Assembly (NCBI RefSeq): GCF_020075705.1
Contig: NZ_JAIQUM010000033.1
Coordinates: 1-56,417, forward strand
Direction of reading: 5' to 3'
Origin: Metabacillus rhizolycopersici
Lineage (GTDB): Bacteria > Bacillota > Bacilli > Bacillales > Bacillaceae
Length of the DNA stretch: 56,417 nucleotides
Part shown: in pieces, positions 30,634 through 40,516 of the stretch
How positions within the stretch are numbered: position 1 is the stretch's first letter
Layout of the letters: the number at the start of each line of letters is the position of its first letter
Notes under the pieces: generated by a model
What the model was told of the DNA's origin: nothing
What the model saw: only the letters and a program-made list of their open reading frames with translations
Database searches by the model: none
Made by a program: the position numbers and the translations under genes

Positions 30634-31478
30634 TCGTTATTACAACAAAGAATGAATTAGTTCAAAAAATAAGTGAAATAAAAAATGACAATAAAACAAT
30701 TGGTTTTGTACCAACAATGGGCTTTTTACATGATGGACATGTGAAACTGTTAGAGGAAGCAAGAAAGGCAAATGATTTTGTGGTATTAAGTATCTTTGTT
30801 AATCCTTTACAATTTGGTCCAAACGAAGATTTTGATTCATATCCAAGGAATGCTCGTAAAGATGAAGAAATAGCAAGGCTTGCGGGCGTTGATTTTATCT
30901 TTACTCCAAGTGTATTGGAAATGTATCCTAAAAAACCGACCTATACTGTTACCGTCGGATCGAGAGTGGATGTCCTCTGTGGGAGATCAAGAGAAGGACA
31001 TTTCGATGGAGTTGCAACAGTCTTAACGAAACTGTTTAATCTTATCGAACCGAATCGAGCTTATTTTGGAATGAAAGATGCACAGCAAGTTGCTGTTGTT
31101 GATGGATTAATAACCGAATTTAACTACCCGATTGATTTAGTAACGGTTCCAACAGTTAGGGAAGAAGATGGCCTGGCAAAAAGTTCACGAAATGTATATT
31201 TAAGCGAGATTGAACGAAGTCAAGCTATTGTTATTTATAAAAGTTTAGTAATGGCAAAGCAAAAAATCAATCAAGGTATGCGTGATAAGGAAGAAATCAA
31301 GTCGTTTATTTCCTCGCTAATTTCAAATGAATCAGACGGAATCATCGACTATGTCGAAATTCTTTCCTATCCTGAATTGGATGAAATAGAGATAATGAAT
31401 GGTAAAATTATTCTCGCTATCGCAGTTAAATTTACAAAAGCAAGACTAATTGATAACATAACGTTTGAAGTTGAATGA
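30630..31478 (+). CDS. panC: Pantothenate synthetase
   Basis: ATP-dependent ligase that joins pantoate and beta-alanine. The 282-residue protein has the nucleotide-binding [23 protein letters not shown], the [14 protein letters not shown] block, FGMKDAQQ and the KSSRNVYLS segment. The ATG overlaps the panB stop (ATGA). Confidence 0.96.
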   Translation: MIVITTKNELVQKISEIKNDNKTIGFVPTMGFLHDGHVKLLEEARKANDFVVLSIFVNPLQFGPNEDFDSYPRNARKDEEIARLAGVDFIFTPSVLEMYPKKPTYTVTVGSRVDVLCGRSREGHFDGVATVLTKLFNLIEPNRAYFGMKDAQQVAVVDGLITEFNYPIDLVTVPTVREEDGLAKSSRNVYLSEIERSQAIVIYKSLVMAKQKINQGMRDKEEIKSFISSLISNESDGIIDYVEILSYPELDEIEIMNGKIILAIAVKFTKARLIDNITFEVE

Positions 31479-31661
31479 GAAGTACGAATGATTTATAAAT
31501 ATAATTGTCGCAAATTAACGGGTAGACAAACTATGACTACAAATGAAAAAGTAAAAATAGGTTAAGTGGGGAAAAACTGCCTGAAAAAGCAAGTGGTCAG
31601 TATGTGCCCTGTAATGAAAGACCTGTCTTTTAGAAAACATAAGATTTGGAGGAGAGAGCAA

Positions 31662-32045
31662 ATGTTTCGAACAATGTTAAACGCTAAAATTCATCGTGCT
31701 CGTGTCACAGAAGCAAATCTAAATTACGTAGGTAGTATCACAATTGATGAAGATATTATTGATGCAGTTGGAATGATAGCGAACGAAAAAGTTCAAATTG
31801 TAAATAATAACAATGGTGCACGATTTGAGACATATATCATCCCGGGTAAACGAGGAAGCGGAGTTGTATGTTTAAATGGAGCGGCCGCACGATTAGTGCA
31901 AGAAGACGACGTCGTCATCATCCTTACCTATACACTAATTGCAGAAGAACAGGTTGCTTCACATCAGCCAAAAATAGCGATTATGGATGAAAACAATAAA
32001 ATTGTTGACATTTTAGGACATGAACCAGCAGCTACAATTTTGTAG
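31662..32045 (+). CDS. panD: Aspartate 1-decarboxylase
   Basis: Pyruvoyl enzyme that makes beta-alanine for pantothenate. The 127-residue proenzyme has the self-cleavage site Gly24-Ser25 in NYVGSIT, giving a pyruvoyl group on the alpha chain; NGAAARL and YTLIAEEQ follow. GGAGGAGAG supports ATG 31662. The 183-base gap after panC has no gene. Confidence 0.96.
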   Translation: MFRTMLNAKIHRARVTEANLNYVGSITIDEDIIDAVGMIANEKVQIVNNNNGARFETYIIPGKRGSGVVCLNGAAARLVQEDDVVIILTYTLIAEEQVASHQPKIAIMDENNKIVDILGHEPAATIL

Positions 32046-32087
32046 TTCGATCGCTTATCCAATGTAGTATCAAATGAATTAATGATA

Positions 32088-32178
32088 GGGACTGACTCAC
32101 AATTAATTGAAATTTACTGATCGATACGTTGATTTTATCAATGATTTCAGTTAATTAAAATGAGTCAGTCCTTTTTTA
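32088..32178 (+). terminator. Terminator of panBCD
   Basis: A long hairpin with an 11-bp base (GGACTGACTCA/TGAGTCAGTCC) and an inner imperfect stem (AATTAATTGAAAT/ATTTCAGTTAATT) is followed by TTTTTTATT. The rest of the spacer to dinG (32179-32424) has no gene. A stretch near 32385 (GCTGCTTCCGCTTTTCAT) resembles the right end of repeat family 1 and may be a decayed remnant. Confidence 0.85.
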
Positions 32179-32424
32179 TTAATAATAAAATCATTGGAAT
32201 TATGCTATATTAACTGTAAAGTATATTTATAATCAAAATTTACATATTATGTACATAGATTTTGTTTAGATCGGAAGCACAAGGCAGGCATTTGTGTTTA
32301 CTGCAACTAATGAAGGTAAACTTCATGTATGACTGGTCACGAACGATCTCGATTCATGAGAATTTTATCTCCTATAGCTTTTCGCATGCTGCTTCCGCTT
32401 TTCATACTAATAGAGGTGTCACAG

Positions 32425-35241
32425 ATGAAAGAGCAACGATTTGTTGTCATTGATTTAGAAACAACAGGTAACGCGCCCAAAAAAGGGGATAAAATTATTC
32501 AAATTGCTGCGGTCGTCATTGAACAAGGAAAAATTGTCGATCGCTATATGAGCTTTGTCAATCCGATGCAAAAAATTCCTTCATTTATCGAGCAATTAAC
32601 TGGAATCACGAATGAAATGGTTGAGGATGCCCCACCATTTCAAGAAATAGCTAAAGATATTCGATCGTTGCTAACGGATTCTTTTTTTGTCGCTCATAAT
32701 GTTTATTTCGATTTATCATTTTTACAAGAAGAGTTAAAGAACTGCGGATATCAATTCTCAGGACCTATTCTGGATACTGTTGAATTGGCAAGAGTTGCTT
32801 TTCCTACAGAAACAAGCTATAAATTATCTGATTTAAGCGATGAATTTAATATGCTGCATGAAAACCCTCATCGTGCTGATAGTGATGCAGAAGCGACTGC
32901 TCTTCTATTATTACGTATATTTGCGAAATTTATGGCACTGCCAGTCAGCACCCTACAGCAATTATCCAAGCTTTCAAAGTCCTTTATAAGTGATATTGGA
33001 GATATATTAGAAGGTGTGATATCAGAAAAGCTGATGAAAATCGAGCAACAAAACAATAGGAAAGATTTGCATATCATTCGATCATTAGCGATAAAAAGGG
33101 TGAATGAAACAAATCACCAAAACATAGTGAACGAAGATCTAAACGAAAAAGAGTTTATAGAACTTTTTAAAAATGAAAAAGGTCGGTTAAGTGATATCGT
33201 TCCTTCTTATAACGTGCGGCCAGAACAAATGCACATGATGCGGGAAATCTTCGATGGTTTTGCTACTCATCAGCATGGTTTGTTTGAAGCAGCAACTGGA
33301 AGTGGGAAAACAATTGCCTATTTAGTGCCAGCGATATTTTACTCTAAAAAGGAACAAAGACCAGTAATTATCAGTACCTATACAACGAACTTACAATCAC
33401 AGATGCTTGAAAGGGATATTCCATTTCTTGAAAAACTCTTTCCATTTGCCTTTACAACAGCAATATTAAAAGGACAGCGCCATTATCTGTGCCTGCAAAA
33501 ATTCGAACAGTCCTTAAATGAGTTAGAGGATAATTATGATTTCGTTCTAACGAAAGCACAACTTTTACTATGGCTAACAGAGACTGAAACTGGTGATGTT
33601 GATGAATTAAATATTCCTTCGGGTGGTAAAGTTTTATGGAATCAACTTTATGTTGATCAATCATCTTTAAAAGGAAATCCATTTTCTGACTATTGCTTCT
33701 ACCAACGTGCTAAAAAACATGCAATGAATGCAAATATCATTATTACAAATCATGCCATGCTATTATCAGATCTCCAACGTGAGTCTAAGATTTTACCAGA
33801 TCATCAGGAAGTCATTGTTGATGAAGCGCATCACTTTCACCGAGTAGCAAGTGAGCGTCTTGGCGTACGATTATCCTACCTCGACATACACAGTGTAATA
33901 AACCGGTTAGGGACAGATATGACAAAGGGATTGGTTGGTAAATTTATGCAAGTGCGAGAAGAGATAGGTGAACGAACACACATAGACCTCAAGGAGATGA
34001 ATGTTTATATACTGCGATTACAAGAGGATTGTCATCAATTCTTCTCAGGGATCCATTCCTATGTTTTAAATCGTAGAAAAGAATCCCACTTAAATCGTAC
34101 ATCATATAAATATAATACGGAAAAAGAAAATAATCGAACATGGGAATCACTTCTTGAACTTGCGAAAAGAATCCAGTTTAATTTTTATGATTTAATCGTC
34201 TTAATGGAGAAATCTTTACACACCTTGGGGAAAGTAAATGTGGGAGAACTTTCGATAAAAAATAAAATCATTTATGAGGATTTTAAACATGTACTCGCAA
34301 TATTAGAAGAATGTAAGCAAAAAATGAATGATTTGTTTTTTGAAACGAATGAAGAAGTTGTTACTTGGATTGAAATTGATTCAAAAGGTGCAAAAAACGC
34401 TGTCACAATCTATGCGCAACCAATACACGTCTCAGATTATTTAGCAGATGAATTTTTTGCGAATAAGCAAAGCGTCATTCTAACATCAGCAACCTTAACA
34501 GTAAAACAATCTTTTTCATATATCATCGATGCAGTTGGCTTAACCGACTTTTTTCCGAAACAATTACAGCTTAATTCACCATTTAAGTACAAGAATCAGG
34601 TGAAAATATTTATCCCTAGTGATATGCCACTTGTAAATGAAGTCTCCATTGATGACTATTCAGAAGCGATTGCTGCAAATATAGGTAGCGTCGCGCAAAT
34701 AACAGATGGGAAAATTCTTGTATTGTTTACCTCATATGAGATGCTTAAAAAGACATATCATTTGTTAAAAGAAGATGAAACGCTAGATGAATTTATGATA
34801 ATGGGGCAGGGAACTGGAAGTGGAAGTCGTTCAAGATTAACAAAGAACTTCAGACAGTTTGACAAGGCTATTTTGTTAGGAACAAATAGTTTTTGGGAAG
34901 GTGTTGATTTTCCTGGTGATGAGTTAACGAGCCTGATTATTGTTCGGTTGCCTTTTGCATCTCCTGATGAACCAATTGTTTCAGCTAAATGCAATCAATT
35001 GGAAAAGAATGGCGTAAATGCATTTTATCAATACTCACTTCCAGAAGCTATTTTACGGTTTAAACAAGGTTTCGGTCGTCTTATTCGAAATGAAGATGAT
35101 CGGGGAATTGTCTTTATCCTCGATAACCGTATTGTTACGACAAAATATGGGAAAGATTTCCTTAATTCAATTCCAGAGGTGGAAGTAGAAAAAAAACCAA
35201 TGCATTTATTAACACATTCAATTGAAGAATGGATAAACTAA
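32425..35241 (+). CDS. dinG: DinG-family exonuclease/helicase
   Basis: The 938-residue protein fuses an N-terminal DEDD exonuclease (Asp10 and Glu12 in VVIDLETTG, then HNVYFDLSFL and HRADSDAEAT) to a superfamily 2 helicase of the XPD/DinG type (AATGSGKTIAYL, VDEAHHFH, LTSATLTVKQSFSYI, GTNSFWEGVDFPG and a QGFGRLIR motif). This exonuclease-helicase fusion is typical of Firmicutes DinG. AGAGGTG supports ATG 32425; the frame is open upstream to 32329. Confidence 0.94.
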   Translation: MKEQRFVVIDLETTGNAPKKGDKIIQIAAVVIEQGKIVDRYMSFVNPMQKIPSFIEQLTGITNEMVEDAPPFQEIAKDIRSLLTDSFFVAHNVYFDLSFLQEELKNCGYQFSGPILDTVELARVAFPTETSYKLSDLSDEFNMLHENPHRADSDAEATALLLLRIFAKFMALPVSTLQQLSKLSKSFISDIGDILEGVISEKLMKIEQQNNRKDLHIIRSLAIKRVNETNHQNIVNEDLNEKEFIELFKNEKGRLSDIVPSYNVRPEQMHMMREIFDGFATHQHGLFEAATGSGKTIAYLVPAIFYSKKEQRPVIISTYTTNLQSQMLERDIPFLEKLFPFAFTTAILKGQRHYLCLQKFEQSLNELEDNYDFVLTKAQLLLWLTETETGDVDELNIPSGGKVLWNQLYVDQSSLKGNPFSDYCFYQRAKKHAMNANIIITNHAMLLSDLQRESKILPDHQEVIVDEAHHFHRVASERLGVRLSYLDIHSVINRLGTDMTKGLVGKFMQVREEIGERTHIDLKEMNVYILRLQEDCHQFFSGIHSYVLNRRKESHLNRTSYKYNTEKENNRTWESLLELAKRIQFNFYDLIVLMEKSLHTLGKVNVGELSIKNKIIYEDFKHVLAILEECKQKMNDLFFETNEEVVTWIEIDSKGAKNAVTIYAQPIHVSDYLADEFFANKQSVILTSATLTVKQSFSYIIDAVGLTDFFPKQLQLNSPFKYKNQVKIFIPSDMPLVNEVSIDDYSEAIAANIGSVAQITDGKILVLFTSYEMLKKTYHLLKEDETLDEFMIMGQGTGSGSRSRLTKNFRQFDKAILLGTNSFWEGVDFPGDELTSLIIVRLPFASPDEPIVSAKCNQLEKNGVNAFYQYSLPEAILRFKQGFGRLIRNEDDRGIVFILDNRIVTTKYGKDFLNSIPEVEVEKKPMHLLTHSIEEWIN

Positions 35242-35269
35242 AATCATTATAGTGTCAAATTCAAAAAGT

Positions 35270-35306
35270 GGCTGATTCGAAATGACAAGAGGTAATCGAA
35301 CCAGCC
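35270..35306 (+). terminator. Weak hairpin after dinG
   Basis: Arms GGCTGATTCGA and TCGAACCAGCC form a near-perfect stem 28 bases after dinG. Only AAATATGG follows, so termination efficiency is uncertain. Confidence 0.35.
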
Positions 35307-35505
35307 TAAATATGGTGTGAGTTAGGAGAAGATTTATTATCACGCTAAAAGGTTGACACCTGTTATAATGAATCATGGTACAACAAATAAGATATTGTTG
35401 TAATTTTATTGTGTCCATACTAAACTGACATATAAGTTACAAATTTTGTTTCTAAAGTAGGAAGAAATAAAAGTATTGAACGGTGGATTAGCGCTAAATA
35501 GTCAA

Positions 35506-35552
35506 GCTTATTCAGTATTTGAAGGTGAAAACGATTCAAATACTGAATAAGC
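35506..35552. other. 18-bp perfect hairpin upstream of ypmA
   Basis: GCTTATTCAGTATTTGAA is repeated exactly inverted as TTCAAATACTGAATAAGC around an 11-nt loop. No T tract follows in either direction, so it is not an ordinary terminator. It lies 60 bases upstream of the ypmA start in the dinG-ypmA spacer, which otherwise holds no recognised feature. Confidence 0.7.
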
Positions 35553-35612
35553 ATTCCCTTTACCAGAAGTTGAGTAAGGCGTTACCACTATTGCTCGAAG
35601 GAGGATAATGTT

Positions 35613-35783
35613 TTGGAAAGTAAAATAGAAATAGTATCAACAGTGACTGTTGACCACTCGGACGATTTATATAAAGTTGTTGATCTGTTAAATAGGACAC
35701 TAAAGAGAAATGATCTAATGTTTGGATTAGCGCTTGACCAAGAAGATAAAAATAAAGCTGTTTTTACGATTTATCGTACATAA
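35613..35783 (+). CDS. ypmA: Small protein YpmA
   Basis: The 56-residue protein matches B. subtilis YpmA in length, position and sequence; the C-terminal LMFGLALDQEDKNKAVFTIY is characteristic. TTG start with GAAGGAGGAT upstream. No membrane or metal motif is visible and the function is unknown. ypmB follows after 16 bases, so the two are probably co-transcribed. Confidence 0.9.
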   Translation: MESKIEIVSTVTVDHSDDLYKVVDLLNRTLKRNDLMFGLALDQEDKNKAVFTIYRT

Positions 35784-35799
35784 AGGAAGTAGACATGTA

Positions 35800-36306
35800 A
35801 TGGGCAAAAAAACAACGGTTACGGTAATCATCACAATTGTCATATTAATTATTGCTGCCTGGGTATTTACGTCGACATATACCTCTGCTAGAGATCAATA
35901 CCTCGAGGGCCATGATAAGTCAAAAGCATTAGCTATAGAAAAAGGGAAATTGTCATCAATTGATTGGATTGAAACATTCTATGGACACCGAAAATATCAT
36001 GTATTATCAGGTACAAATGCTCAAAATAAGAAAGTATATGTTTGGATACCACAAACTAAAAAGAATGAGAGTGTTATTGTAAAAAAACAATCTTCAGGAA
36101 TTACGAAAGAACAAGCCATCACGAATGTGAATAAAGAATATGATCCAGTAGAAATTGTTTCAGTAAAATTAGGTATGGATGAAGAAATCCCAATTTGGGA
36201 AGTAAAGTATAAATCTCAGTCTGGTCGTTTCACATATGATTATGTCGATTTTAATAATGGCGAGGTTATCAAGCATATGGCCTTAAAAAGTACAAAGGAT
36301 TCATAA
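35800..36306 (+). CDS. ypmB: DUF5590 / PepSY-like membrane-anchored protein YpmB
   Basis: The 168-residue protein has an N-terminal membrane anchor (residues 6-25, VTVIITIVILIIAAWVF) followed by an extracytoplasmic region with two small repeated alpha/beta domains resembling the DUF5590/PepSY fold (GITKEQAITNVNKEY, then PIWEVKYKSQ). AAGGAAGT precedes ATG 35800. In B. subtilis aspB follows ypmB; here asnS is next. Confidence 0.88.
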   Translation: MGKKTTVTVIITIVILIIAAWVFTSTYTSARDQYLEGHDKSKALAIEKGKLSSIDWIETFYGHRKYHVLSGTNAQNKKVYVWIPQTKKNESVIVKKQSSGITKEQAITNVNKEYDPVEIVSVKLGMDEEIPIWEVKYKSQSGRFTYDYVDFNNGEVIKHMALKSTKDS

Positions 36307-36420
36307 TCAAAACGAAAATACCTTGATCTATGTAGGAGATATAGCATGAAGGCTGAGCTTTGGAGCAGGATGAGGAAAAGCACAATCATTGTTTAGGTTT
36401 TTATCTCTTGTTAACAAACT

Positions 36421-36477
36421 GTAATACCTTGCCTCTCTTTTAATGAATGAAAGAAGCATCGGTGGGGTATAACTGCC
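36421..36477. repeat. Dispersed repeat family 2, copy a
   Basis: Left end GTAATACCTTGCC and right end GGTGGGGTATAACTGCC bracket about 27 bases containing AATGAATGAAAGAAG. It resembles copies near 47.5, 48.2 and 53.9 kb. It lies in the ypmB-asnS spacer; no T-box leader was found there. Confidence 0.6.
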
Positions 36478-36557
36478 TATATAAGGTGAAGTTTATCTCA
36501 CATTTTGATTTCTTGGAAATTAGGGAGAAAAGTAACGATACAGCATTTTGTGTCAGA

Positions 36558-36586
36558 TTGAAACACAGATTTAAAAAAAGTATAAT
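36558..36586 (+). promoter_or_regulatory. Sigma-A promoter of asnS
   Basis: TTGAAA and a perfect TATAAT are separated by 17 bases, 64 bases before the asnS start. This is the clearest vegetative promoter in the window. Confidence 0.75.
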
Positions 36587-36649
36587 AATAAAAAAAGCGA
36601 CTAATACATAGAGATTCGGACATCAGAGCATGATGGAGGGGATTATTAA

Positions 36650-37942
36650 GTGAAAACGACAATCGCAGAAGTAGGTAAATTTGTAGGAGAAGAAGTGACG
36701 ATTGGTGCTTGGTTAGCAAATAAGCGTTCAAGTGGTAAAATCGCGTTTTTACAATTAAGAGATGGAACAGGCTTTATACAAGGAGTTGTCGTTAAGGCTG
36801 AAGTTGAAGAAATGATATTCCAACAGGCTAAATCGATTACACAAGAAACGTCTATGTACGTATCAGGTATCGTTCGCGAAGATGAAAGGTCTCCGTTTGG
36901 ATATGAACTTGGCGTTACAAATATTAAAGTAATTGCAGAGTCAGCTGATTATCCAATAACGCCTAAAGAGCATGGAACTGAATTTTTGATGGACCATCGC
37001 CATTTGTGGCTCCGTTCAAAACGTCAGCATGCTGTGATGAAAATTAGAAATGAAATCATCAGGGCAACATATGAATTCTTTAATAAAGAAGGGTTCGTAA
37101 AGGTCGATCCACCAATTTTAACTGGAAGTGCTCCAGAAGGAACGTCAGAGCTTTTCCATACGAAATATTTTGAAGAGGATGCATACCTTTCACAAAGTGG
37201 CCAGCTTTATATGGAAGCAGCTGCTATGGCACTAGGTAAAGTCTTTTCATTTGGTCCAACATTTAGAGCTGAGAAATCCAAAACACGCAGACATTTAATC
37301 GAGTTTTGGATGATTGAACCTGAGATGGCTTTTTATGAGTTTGAAGACAATTTAAAAGTACAAGAAGAATATGTGTCTTATATTGCACAAAGTGTTCTTG
37401 ATAATTGTTCATTGGAATTAAACACATTAGGAAGAGATCTTTCTAAATTAGAGAACATAAAGGCGCCATTCCCACGTATTACATATGATGATGCGGTTAC
37501 TTTCCTTCATGAAAAAGGGTTTACTGAGATTAAATGGGGAGATGATTTTGGTGCCCCACATGAAACAGCAATCGCTGAGGCTTACGATAAACCAGTATTT
37601 ATAACTCATTATCCAACGAGCTTAAAGCCGTTTTATATGCAACCAGATGCAAATCGTGAGGATGTAGTCTTATGTGCTGATTTAATTGCACCTGAAGGCT
37701 ATGGCGAGATTATTGGCGGCTCTGAACGGATTCATGACGCTGATTTACTAAAGCAACGATTAGACGAACATAAATTAGATAATGAAGCGTATAAATGGTA
37801 TTTACAGCTTAGAGAATATGGTTCTGTTCCTCATTCAGGTTTTGGATTAGGTCTTGAACGGACTGTAGCGTGGATTAGCGGTGTAGAGCATGTCCGCGAA
37901 ACAATTCCATTTCCACGTTTATTAAACAGATTGTATCCATAA
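36650..37942 (+). CDS. asnS: Asparaginyl-tRNA synthetase
   Basis: Class IIb aminoacyl-tRNA synthetase. The 430-residue protein has the N-terminal OB-fold anticodon-binding domain ([20 protein letters not shown]), motif 2 ([19 protein letters not shown]) and motif 3 ([15 protein letters not shown]). The GTG start is preceded by GGAGGGGAT. A strong terminator follows. Confidence 0.96.
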   Translation: MKTTIAEVGKFVGEEVTIGAWLANKRSSGKIAFLQLRDGTGFIQGVVVKAEVEEMIFQQAKSITQETSMYVSGIVREDERSPFGYELGVTNIKVIAESADYPITPKEHGTEFLMDHRHLWLRSKRQHAVMKIRNEIIRATYEFFNKEGFVKVDPPILTGSAPEGTSELFHTKYFEEDAYLSQSGQLYMEAAAMALGKVFSFGPTFRAEKSKTRRHLIEFWMIEPEMAFYEFEDNLKVQEEYVSYIAQSVLDNCSLELNTLGRDLSKLENIKAPFPRITYDDAVTFLHEKGFTEIKWGDDFGAPHETAIAEAYDKPVFITHYPTSLKPFYMQPDANREDVVLCADLIAPEGYGEIIGGSERIHDADLLKQRLDEHKLDNEAYKWYLQLREYGSVPHSGFGLGLERTVAWISGVEHVRETIPFPRLLNRLYP

Positions 37943-37946
37943 AATA

Positions 37947-37998
37947 AAAAAGCTGACTCTAAAATAGCTTAAAAAGCTCTAGAGGGTCAGCTTTTTAT
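37947..37998 (+). terminator. Terminator of asnS
   Basis: The outer stem AAAAAGCTGACTCT pairs with AGGGTCAGCTTTTT with one mismatch, and a small inner AGCT stem is present. It overlaps the last few bases after asnS and ends in TTTTTATTT. Confidence 0.85.
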
Positions 37999-38208
37999 TT
38001 ACGAGTAAAGTTGGAATCCTTGTTTCGTGCTGAATTCCATCGTACTAAAAAGAGGGACAGGACTCGAAAATAAGCGTTAGATCGTTAATGTAAGTATCTC
38101 AGGCTCTTTGTACATCCTTTACTATACTGGGACTGGTAATAACAACCGAAGCCGAATTTATACAATGTTGCATGATGTCATGATATACTTGAAGGTGAGG
38201 TGTGTTTG

Positions 38209-38913
38209 ATGAAGAAAGAACAATTTATTTATTTGCAAGAAACGGGAAATGTATCGATTCCCGTACTTTTAATTAATAATTATTCAAAATTAGGTTTAAA
38301 AGAAGAGGAATTTATGATGATTCTTCATGTTAAAAATTTTAAACAAAGTGGTAATCATTTTCCAACTCCCACCGAGCTATCCGAACACATGTCAATCTCA
38401 ACTTCAGCATGTACAACGATATTAAGAGGTTTAATACAAAGAGGATTTTTAACAATTGAAGAGAGTGAAGAAAATACAATTCTTTTTGAAAACTACTCAT
38501 TAAAGCCACTATGGGATAAGTTATATACTTATTTCATACAGGAAAATAATAAAAAAGAGCTTGATCAAAGCAAGCAAGCGGATGAAAGTTTATATACAAT
38601 TTTCGAAAATGAATTTGGACGTCCATTATCTCCGTTTGAGTGCGAAACATTAGCGATATGGATTGATCAGGAAGATTATGATCCAGTTATTATTAAAGCT
38701 GCTTTAAGAGAAGCGGTCATGTCAGGTAAGTTGAACTTTCGTTATATTGACAGAATCTTGTTTGAATGGAAAAAGAGTGGGATTCGTACAATCGAGCAAG
38801 CACGTAATCATGCAAAAAAATTCCGTCAGCACAAAGTGAACTCTTCTAGTAAACAAGAAAGTAATGAAGAGTACAAACGAAAGGTTCCGTTTTATAATTG
38901 GCTTGAGAGCTAG
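38209..38913 (+). CDS. dnaD: DNA replication initiation protein DnaD
   Basis: Helps load the replicative helicase at oriC and restart sites, with DnaB and DnaI. The 234-residue protein has an N-terminal winged helix (TPTELSEHMSISTSACTTIL) and a C-terminal DnaD domain (FENEFGRPLSPFECETLAIW, then KAALREAVMSGKLNFRYIDRIL). GAAGGTGAGGTG precedes ATG 38209. Confidence 0.94.
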   Translation: MKKEQFIYLQETGNVSIPVLLINNYSKLGLKEEEFMMILHVKNFKQSGNHFPTPTELSEHMSISTSACTTILRGLIQRGFLTIEESEENTILFENYSLKPLWDKLYTYFIQENNKKELDQSKQADESLYTIFENEFGRPLSPFECETLAIWIDQEDYDPVIIKAALREAVMSGKLNFRYIDRILFEWKKSGIRTIEQARNHAKKFRQHKVNSSSKQESNEEYKRKVPFYNWLES

Positions 38914-38930
38914 AATTTAGCTCTTTTTTC
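38905..38930 (+). terminator. Terminator overlapping the dnaD stop
   Basis: GAGAGCT and AGCTCTTTTTT form a short stem that includes the last codons of dnaD, followed by a T tract. Confidence 0.75.
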
Positions 38931-38948
38931 TTGTTATAGGAAACTAAA

Positions 38949-39246
38949 AATTGTTGTACTGTGGATAAGCACATGACATCCAGCGAAAGCGACAAGCAAC
39001 TAGTGAACTTGACCCTCCTTATACGCTAAGGCAACATCGAATTGCATTCGCTCTTCGTGTTTCCTTTATCTCATACACGAAAAAGCGGAGGCGACTGTCC
39101 AGTTCCGACCAGCATAAGACGAGCGGGAATAGAAGGTGTTTTTTACCTTTCAATTCCCGCTTGGCTAGACTTTCGGGGCTAGGAGCCGCAGCTAGATTCG
39201 GAGTGCTCCAGTTCATACGTGGCTGAACGGGCGCTTGCGCTTTTGT
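38949..39246. repeat. Dispersed repeat family 1, copy R4 (longest, composite)
   Basis: The left module (GTACTGTGGATAAGCACATG, ACATCCAGCGAAAGCG) and right module (ACGGGCGCTTGCGCTTTTGTT) are about 300 bases apart, the widest in the window. The interior carries a nested hairpin (arms GCGGGAATAGAAGGT and ACCTTTCAATTCCCGC) plus two extra segments of about 100 bases, including AAAAAGCGGAGGCGACTGTC, that look like inserted pieces of a related element. It separates dnaD from nth. Confidence 0.8.
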
Positions 39247-39297
39247 TCTTGAAATCAAATCTATGATCGTTAAAACGAATGTCAAGAAGGTGAATAC

Positions 39298-39963
39298 ATG
39301 TTAACAAAAGTACAAATTCGAGAGTGTTTAGATACATTTGAATCGATGTTTCCGGACGCACATTGTGAATTAGTCCATGAAAACCCATTTGAACTTGTCA
39401 TTGCAGTTGCGTTATCAGCACAATGCACTGATGCACTTGTAAATAAAGTAACAAAAAGTCTTTTTCAAAAATATAAAAAACCAGAAGACTATCTTGCGGT
39501 TCCATTAGAGGAATTACAGTCAGATATTAAATCCATTGGATTGTTTCGAAATAAGGCCAAAAATATCCGAAGCCTATGTGAAACATTGCTTGAACAATAT
39601 AATGGCGAAGTACCGAGAGAACATGAAGAATTAACGAAACTTGCTGGTGTTGGACGAAAAACAGCTAATGTTGTTGTATCGGTAGCGTTTGGTGTTCCAG
39701 CAATAGCGGTTGATACACATGTAGAAAGAGTAAGTAAGCGTTTAGGGATTTGTCGATGGAAGGATACTGTTTTAGAGGTTGAAAAAACGTTAATGCGCAA
39801 AATTCCGAAAGAAGAATGGTCTGAAACACATCATCGGTTGATCTTTTTTGGACGTTACCATTGTAAAGCACAATCACCAAAATGTGAAGTATGTCCACTC
39901 TTACATTTATGTAGGGAAGGTCAAAAGCGAATGAAAAAGGAGAAATCGGTAAATGTGCGCTAG
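39298..39963 (+). CDS. nth: Endonuclease III
   Basis: Base-excision DNA glycosylase/AP lyase for oxidised pyrimidines. The 221-residue protein has the helix-hairpin-helix LAGVGRKTANVV with the catalytic lysine, the catalytic aspartate in AVDTHVERV, and a 4Fe-4S cluster loop with the exact C-X6-C-X2-C-X5-C spacing (CKAQSPKC, EVC, PLLHLC). AAGGTGAATAC precedes the ATG. ypoC overlaps its end by 11 bases. Confidence 0.96.
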   Translation: MLTKVQIRECLDTFESMFPDAHCELVHENPFELVIAVALSAQCTDALVNKVTKSLFQKYKKPEDYLAVPLEELQSDIKSIGLFRNKAKNIRSLCETLLEQYNGEVPREHEELTKLAGVGRKTANVVVSVAFGVPAIAVDTHVERVSKRLGICRWKDTVLEVEKTLMRKIPKEEWSETHHRLIFFGRYHCKAQSPKCEVCPLLHLCREGQKRMKKEKSVNVR

Positions 39964-40516
39964 GAATGTGTATCAAGTTCCAGAATCATTTCGATACGCT
40001 CCATTTTATTCAACTGGTACATCATTTACATGTCACGACCATTACGTAGACTTAGAAAAAAAGGTAAAAGCAGAGCCATTTTATTTTGATATGCTATATT
40101 TAGTAGGAGAAAAATTAACAGAAGTACCATGGGAACATTCAGAGAGAAGTGTTCCCATTGTATTCAAACAATGGAAAGAGTTAAAGCCACAATTACAGGA
40201 AGGTTTTACTCAAAGAAAAAGTAGCAAGCAAAATGAATCTGCACTTATTCATGCTCTTTCCCTTTTTATTGTATGTTTATTTTGGACAAATGAAACATAT
40301 GTAAAAGGTTTACATGTGAAAAATATGATGATTTCCGATTTAATTCTAAAACCTGTAAATTGTGAGGAAAGACTATTGTTTGTTATCAATAAACCTACTC
40401 AATACCATTCATTTGTACAGCTGCAACAATTATTTGATGAAATAGAAAAAATCTATCATAAAGGTCAAGCGATAAAACAAATGAAACATGAAAAAGGTAT
40501 TACTCATATAGAGTAA
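39953..40516 (+). CDS. ypoC: Conserved protein YpoC
   Basis: The 187-residue soluble protein of unknown function corresponds to B. subtilis YpoC by position after nth and before the convergent ponA. AAAAGGAG lies inside nth ahead of the ATG. The last codons (GGT ATT ACT CAT ATA GAG TAA) are the palindrome that is duplicated around the mini-element described below, so the natural C-terminus may have been altered by that insertion. Confidence 0.85.
   Translation: MCARNVYQVPESFRYAPFYSTGTSFTCHDHYVDLEKKVKAEPFYFDMLYLVGEKLTEVPWEHSERSVPIVFKQWKELKPQLQEGFTQRKSSKQNESALIHALSLFIVCLFWTNETYVKGLHVKNMMISDLILKPVNCEERLLFVINKPTQYHSFVQLQQLFDEIEKIYHKGQAIKQMKHEKGITHIE

Noticed and set aside
32378..32405. Seventh copy of repeat family 1 before dinG
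   Set aside because: Only about 18 bases resemble the right end and no left module is found, so it is noted as a possible remnant but not counted.
36307..36649. T-box riboswitch before asnS
   Set aside because: The conserved T-box sequence (AGGGTGGNACCGCG-type) is absent. GGTGGGGTATAACTGCC belongs to repeat family 2.
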